A DNA stretch of 11,863 nucleotides from Gemmatimonadota bacterium (GTDB lineage: Bacteria > Latescibacterota > UBA2968 > UBA8231). The notes below the pieces were generated by a model. The model worked only from the letters and a program-made list of their open reading frames with translations. It had not been told where the DNA came from and did no database searches. Shown here one piece after another: positions 8,724 to 11,863 of the stretch. The position numbers were made by a program, and so were the translations under genes. Location: NCBI GenBank assembly GCA_026706165.1, contig JAPOZF010000404.1, positions 1-11,863 on the forward strand, written 5' to 3'. Each line of letters opens with the position of its first letter. The first letter of the stretch is position 1.

Positions 8724-9018
8724 ATTTCAAGTACAAGCCTCTCACACGGCCTGTTCGCTCAGGGCGAGTTGGGGCAGGTGAAGTCCCCGCTTCACCGCCC
8801 CTCCGGGTTTCCTCACCCGGTGTTCGGCACCCCACGCAGTGATACTCAGCGCCCGGCCCCGGATGTACTGCCGCTCAGTCCGGCGGCGACGTCGCAGGGC
8901 GCGACTACCCCCCCTTTTTCCGACCGCAGGTCCCTTGCGGGTCTGCGGCCTATTGTGAACCCGGGTTGCACGCGGCCCGAGGCCGCCGTCCCGCGGATCG
9001 AACGGAATCGGCAAGACC
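8724..9018 (+). other. Hairpin-rich intergenic spacer in the place of mraY-murD
   Basis: I see no credible gene in these 295 bases. Frames either close quickly or are open only because they continue as shadows of ftsW. What stands out is a chain of inverted repeats: a bulged stem across the murF stop (AGGCT 8711-8715 and TGTA 8719-8722 with TACA 8732-8735 and AGCCT 8736-8740), the strong double hairpin at 8771-8820, CTGCCG 8868-8873 with CGGCGG 8881-8886 (one G-T pair), GTCGC 8891-8895 with GCGAC 8901-8905, CCGCAG 8924-8929 with CTGCGG 8943-8948, and GCGGCC 8972-8977 with GGCCGC 8981-8986. A C7-T5 tract lies at 8908-8919. No known riboswitch core or convincing promoter was recognised. It may be a structured leader for ftsW, an element remnant or a deletion scar. 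Confidence 0.7.
8771..8820. repeat. Two adjacent perfect hairpins
   Basis: First stem: GGGGC (8771-8775), bulged A8776 and GGTGAAG (8777-8783) pair with CTTCACC (8790-8796) and GCCCC (8797-8801) around the loop TCCCCG, 12 bp in all. One base later CCGGGT (8803-8808) pairs with ACCCGG (8815-8820) around TTCCTC. An overlapping alternative, GGTG (8819-8822) with CACC (8828-8831), would compete with the second stem. There is no T tract, so this is not a standard terminator. Perfect pairing is visible; function is unknown. Confidence 0.75.
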
Positions 9019-10242
9019 GTGAATGCGGCACAGCGCGCAAGCAACCAGATCCTTCTGATCGCAGTGATTCTTGTCGGTCTCGGAGTGGTGATGGTCTACA
9101 GCTCCAGCTCCGTTCTGGCCGGCACCCGCTACGCCGACAGCAGTTTCTTTCTTGTCAGACAGGTGATCAGGGCGGCTATCGGTCTCGGTATCATGTTCAT
9201 CCTGTCCCGTCTGCCCCTGAGGATCTGGCAGCGGGCCGCCCGCCCCATGATCCTCACCGGGCTGGCCCTGCTCGTTCTGGTTCTGATCTTCGGACAGGGA
9301 AAGGGAGCTTCGCGATGGCTGCCTTTCCCCCTTCCCCTCGACAGGATGAGCCTGTCCTTTCAGCCCTCGGAATTCGTAAAGCTCGCCCTTGTTCTCTACC
9401 TGGCGGATGTCATGGTGCGCCACCAGCAGCGCATGGGAGACTGGCGCACAGGTCTGCTGCCCCGCTTGCTGGTTCTGGGGGCGGTTCAGGTCCTCATCGT
9501 CCTGCAGCCGGACCTGGGAACCGCCATCGCCATCGGACTCATCTCGATAATCATGCTCTGGCTCGGAGGGGCCGGGGCCTGGCACCTCGCAGCGGCCGCC
9601 GGAGCGGTCGTTCCATTTGTCGCCTGGTCCCTGGTCAGTTCTCCCTACCAGATGCAACGGCTGACCAGTTTTCTTCACGGTGCCGACCCCCGCGGCGCCG
9701 GTTTTCAAGTCTCCCAGTCGCTCCTCGCGCTTGGAAGCGGCGGGTTCCTGGGGGTGGGTCTGGGCGACAGCGTCCAGAAGTATTTCCTGCCTGAGCCGCA
9801 CACCGACTTCGTTTTCGCCTTCATCGGCGAAGAACTGGGGCTGGCCGGCTCCCTCAGCGTGATCGCCCTCTTTGTCGCCATCGCCATTCACGGATACCGC
9901 ATCGCCAGCGACGCCCGGACCTATCACGGATTCCTGGTTGCCGCCGGGATCACGGTAATGATTTCCGTGTATGCCGTGATCAACGTCGGCGTGGTAACCG
10001 GCATTCTGCCGACCACGGGACTGCCCTTGCCGCTTGTCAGTTACGGCGGTTCCTCGCTGCTGTGGAATCTCAGCGGTATAGGAATTCTCGCTGCCGTCTC
10101 CCGGGAGACCGGTCAGTCACCTCCATCCCTTGCCCCTGCAAGAAGCCAACCCTGGTTCGGGGGGATGCTGCGAAGGCTGCGTCCGTTGAGAACCGCGCAG
10201 CCCCCTCCGGGAATGCCGGTTGTTGCAAATGCCGGCCGGTAG
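9019..10242 (+). CDS. ftsW: Septal peptidoglycan glycosyltransferase FtsW
   Basis: SEDS-family lipid II polymerase of 407 residues, integral to the inner membrane and partner of FtsI. About ten hydrophobic segments are visible. Family signatures: GVVMVYSSSS (22-31), SFQPSEFVKLALVLYLA (113-129), LQPDLGTA (162-169), GFQVSQSLLALGSGG (228-242), GLGDSVQKYFLPEPHTDFVFAFIGEELG (247-274), where D263 of HTDF corresponds to the conserved Asp of the large periplasmic loop thought to be catalytic, and GILPTTGLPLPLVSYGGSS (328-346). The last 45 residues are a proline- and arginine-rich cytoplasmic tail. The start is GTG 9019; an in-frame TGA at 8956-8958 leaves no better upstream start, and the ribosome binding site is poor. 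It could be confused with RodA, but dcw context favours FtsW. murG, usually next, is absent. Confidence 0.94.
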   Translation: MNAAQRASNQILLIAVILVGLGVVMVYSSSSVLAGTRYADSSFFLVRQVIRAAIGLGIMFILSRLPLRIWQRAARPMILTGLALLVLVLIFGQGKGASRWLPFPLPLDRMSLSFQPSEFVKLALVLYLADVMVRHQQRMGDWRTGLLPRLLVLGAVQVLIVLQPDLGTAIAIGLISIIMLWLGGAGAWHLAAAAGAVVPFVAWSLVSSPYQMQRLTSFLHGADPRGAGFQVSQSLLALGSGGFLGVGLGDSVQKYFLPEPHTDFVFAFIGEELGLAGSLSVIALFVAIAIHGYRIASDARTYHGFLVAAGITVMISVYAVINVGVVTGILPTTGLPLPLVSYGGSSLLWNLSGIGILAAVSRETGQSPPSLAPARSQPWFGGMLRRLRPLRTAQPPPGMPVVANAGR

Positions 10243-10249
10243 CGCTGCC

Positions 10250-11680
10250 ATGAGACTGAGCGATCAACGCTTGCGAGCCCTGGCAGGCTCGAGAGCCCAT
10301 GTCCATCTGGTCGGTGTCGGCGGTGTGGGCATGGAAGGTCTGGCGCGGCTGCTGATGCATCTCGGCTGCCGGGTCAGCGGATCGGACAGGGAGCCTTCGC
10401 AAGCACTGGACAATCTCGAAGCGGACGGGGTCGCGGTAATGGCCGGGCACTGTGCAGATGCCGTCGGCGACGGCGTCGCCCTGGTGATCCACTCAGCCGC
10501 GGTGCCGCGGGACAACCCGGAGCTGGCCGCGGCGCGGCACCTCGGGATCGACACCGTTTCCCGGGCAAGACTCGTAGCCGATCTGTCGCACTCTTTCCGA
10601 ACCGTTGCGGTGGCCGGTACCCACGGAAAGACGACGACCGCGAGCATGCTGTTCGAGATTCTCGAGGAGAGCGGCCGAAATCCCTCCTGCCTCATCGGTG
10701 GACGCAAGGAAGGTCGTGCCCTCGCCGGGCTTGGAAGCGGGGAGCTTCTCGTTCTCGAAGCGGATGAATACGACCGGGGGTTTCTGCACCTGAAGCCGTG
10801 GATGGCCCTCATCACCAACGTCGAAGCCGAGCATCTCGTGGACACCTATCGCAGCGAAGAGGAGGTCGTCGACGCCTTTTCAGAGTTCGCCTCGGGGACC
10901 CCTGCCGACGGGAGGCTGCTGCTCAACGGCGACGATCCCGGGTGCCGGAAGGTTTCGGGAAGGCTTGCGGGTGAACCGGACGCGACCTTCGGCATTCACC
11001 CGTCCAACAAGTATCGAGCCGAGAAGATCGGACTCGCCGGGGACGGAAGCCGTTTCAGGCTGAAAACCGGCCGCGGAGAGGACGCCGTCGAAATCTCGGT
11101 CGGGGTCCCGGGCCGCCATAACGTGATGAACGCCGCGGCGGCTGCGGCTGCCGCCGATTCCCTCGGGGTCGGGCCGGAAGCGATCCGGTCGGCTCTTTCC
11201 GCTTTCACAGGGGTCGAACGGCGTTTCGAAATCAAGGGGGAAGCCGGCGGCATTCTGGTCGTCGAAGACTACGCCCACCACCCGACAGAGGTCGGCGCCG
11301 CTATCGAGGCCGCCCGGGTGATGGAGCGGCCCGTAACCGCCGCCTTCCAGCCGCACCTGTTTTCGAGAACAAGGGTGTTCCTGCAGCAGTTCGCCGCCGC
11401 GCTGATGGCGGCTGACCGCGTCTTCCTCACCGACGTGTACGGTGCCCGGGAAAGCGATTCAAAAGGAGGAAACGCAGGCACCCTGTGTGATGCCATGAAG
11501 CAGCGTGGGTACGAACCGGTCCAGTACACTCCCGACAAGCTCGATCTTCCGGCAGCGGTAGCGGCGGCGTGCGCCCCCGGAGACCTCGTTCTCTTTCTCG
11601 GTGCCGGGGACATCGGAGAGGTGGCTGAGAGGACCGTCGATCTCCTGGCGAAGCAATCCTGTACGGGGGGGCCGCCGTGA
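10250..11680 (+). CDS. murC: UDP-N-acetylmuramate:L-alanine ligase MurC
   Basis: ATP-dependent Mur ligase of 476 residues that adds the first stem amino acid. Rossmann-like N-terminal domain with HLVGVGGVGMEGLA (19-32), GSDREPS (44-50) and HSAAVPRDNPE (81-91); P-loop VAGTHGKTTT (121-130); LEADEYDRGFLHL (169-181); NVEAEHLV (190-197); GRHNVMNAAAA (288-298); ERRFEIKG (323-330); VVEDYAHHPTEVGA (337-350); FQPHLFSRTR (366-375); VYGARE (396-401); GAGDIGE (451-457). These separate it from Mpl and MurD. ATG 10250 lies 7 bases after the ftsW stop. ATG 10229, in frame, would add seven residues and overlap ftsW by 14 bases; it cannot be excluded, and neither has a strong ribosome binding site. It joins ftsW directly, without the usual murG between them. 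Confidence 0.95.
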   Translation: MRLSDQRLRALAGSRAHVHLVGVGGVGMEGLARLLMHLGCRVSGSDREPSQALDNLEADGVAVMAGHCADAVGDGVALVIHSAAVPRDNPELAAARHLGIDTVSRARLVADLSHSFRTVAVAGTHGKTTTASMLFEILEESGRNPSCLIGGRKEGRALAGLGSGELLVLEADEYDRGFLHLKPWMALITNVEAEHLVDTYRSEEEVVDAFSEFASGTPADGRLLLNGDDPGCRKVSGRLAGEPDATFGIHPSNKYRAEKIGLAGDGSRFRLKTGRGEDAVEISVGVPGRHNVMNAAAAAAAADSLGVGPEAIRSALSAFTGVERRFEIKGEAGGILVVEDYAHHPTEVGAAIEAARVMERPVTAAFQPHLFSRTRVFLQQFAAALMAADRVFLTDVYGARESDSKGGNAGTLCDAMKQRGYEPVQYTPDKLDLPAAVAAACAPGDLVLFLGAGDIGEVAERTVDLLAKQSCTGGPP

Positions 11681-11863
11681 CGTTCCGCTCACGGCCCCGG
11701 CGAATGGTGAGAGCCGGGGAGGTTTATCCGCACCGCAGGGGGAGCCGCAGGCGCGGCCGCAGGCTGCTCACCGCCGCCATCGCTGCGGTCGTCGCCAGCG
11801 CCGCGGCATGGGTCGGCGTCGAGCTCAGCGAATCGAGGAGTTTGCGGCTCGCCGCGCTCGAGG
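11677..11863 (+). CDS. ftsQ: FtsQ/DivIB-like division protein, 5' part only
   Basis: An open frame starts with GTG 11677, overlapping the murC stop as GTGA, and runs off the window end after 62 codons. The translated part has a very Arg-rich cytoplasmic segment (1-29, about ten Arg between 4 and 29), one Ala- and Val-rich transmembrane helix (about 30-49) and the beginning of a periplasmic domain (SRSLRLAALE at 53-62). This matches the topology of FtsQ, where a POTRA domain follows and recruits FtsL and FtsB. Position after murC supports it. The conserved domain is outside the window, so the name rests on topology and place. A G7 run at 11665-11671 may act as a crude ribosome binding site. 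Another membrane protein of the cluster is possible but less likely. Confidence 0.7.
   Translation, partial: MTFRSRPRRMVRAGEVYPHRRGSRRRGRRLLTAAIAAVVASAAAWVGVELSESRSLRLAALE

Noticed and set aside
8841..8846. Possible -10 element GATACT in the spacer before ftsW
   Set aside because: No -35-like hexamer lies 16-18 bases upstream, so an internal promoter is not supported.
8891..8919. Intrinsic terminator formed by GTCGC/GCGAC and the following T5
   Set aside because: The stem is only 5 bp and nine bases separate it from the T tract. Stopping here would also cut off ftsW and murC.
8724..9018. Decayed remnant of mraY or murD
   Set aside because: I looked for MraY membrane motifs and Mur ligase motifs (P-loop, HxxHxE-like pieces) in all frames and saw none. 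The stretch is too short and too rich in inverted repeats to argue for a pseudogene.
8724..9018. Known riboswitch or housekeeping RNA (cobalamin, TPP, c-di-GMP, glycine, Moco, SRP RNA, RNase P RNA, tRNA)
   Set aside because: Hairpins are present, but the conserved cores I know for these classes are absent on both strands.
8769..9794. TTG-started + strand frame that fills the murF-ftsW spacer and continues into ftsW
   Set aside because: About three quarters of it is a shadow of ftsW. The spacer part is Pro/Arg/Ser-rich with no motif and no ribosome binding site, and it shows no similarity to MraY or MurD.

Overview
This GC-rich bacterial window carries the front of a division and cell wall (dcw) cluster, preceded by two housekeeping genes. 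Every recognised gene is on the + strand. The organism makes a meso-diaminopimelate peptidoglycan, judged from the DNPR motif of MurE. It has a complete divisome-type set: an FtsI with a C-terminal PASTA domain, a coiled-coil FtsL, FtsW and the beginning of an FtsQ-like protein. Gene order, a PASTA-bearing FtsI and base composition fit a Gram-negative lineage such as Desulfobacterota, Desulfuromonadota or Acidobacteriota. I cannot fix the phylum from this window.

Layout. 9-1184: MoeB-type sulfur-carrier adenylyltransferase with an N-terminal rhodanese domain, possibly starting upstream of the window. 1226-1265: a strong intrinsic terminator. 1308-1907: TrmB, the tRNA m7G46 methyltransferase. 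1908-2115: control region of the dcw operon, with a near-consensus sigma-70 promoter (TTGACA, 18 bases, TATACT) followed directly by four 10-base direct repeats that look like MraZ boxes. 2116-8723: mraZ, rsmH, ftsL, ftsI, murE and murF. ftsI and murE each start in an ATGA overlap, and murF abuts murE, so translation is probably coupled. 8724-9018: a 295-base intergenic stretch full of perfect hairpins, with no credible gene. 9019-11680: ftsW and murC. 11677-window end: the first 62 codons of a probable ftsQ.

The genes work together as follows. MraZ represses its own promoter. RsmH methylates 16S rRNA. MurC, MurE and MurF add L-Ala, meso-DAP and D-Ala-D-Ala to the UDP-MurNAc peptide. FtsW polymerises lipid II at the septum and FtsI cross-links it, with FtsL and FtsQ as part of the regulatory scaffold.

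The main oddity is what is missing. In the common order, mraY and murD lie between murF and ftsW, and murG (often with murB and ddl) lies around murC. None is here. The place of mraY-murD holds only the hairpin-rich spacer, while the ftsW-murC junction is seamless. These functions are essential, so the genes must be elsewhere in the genome unless the assembly is faulty. I found no sign of a CRISPR array, transposase, phage gene or tRNA. The window is essentially core genome, with unusual features in the spacer, the gene content and the operator.
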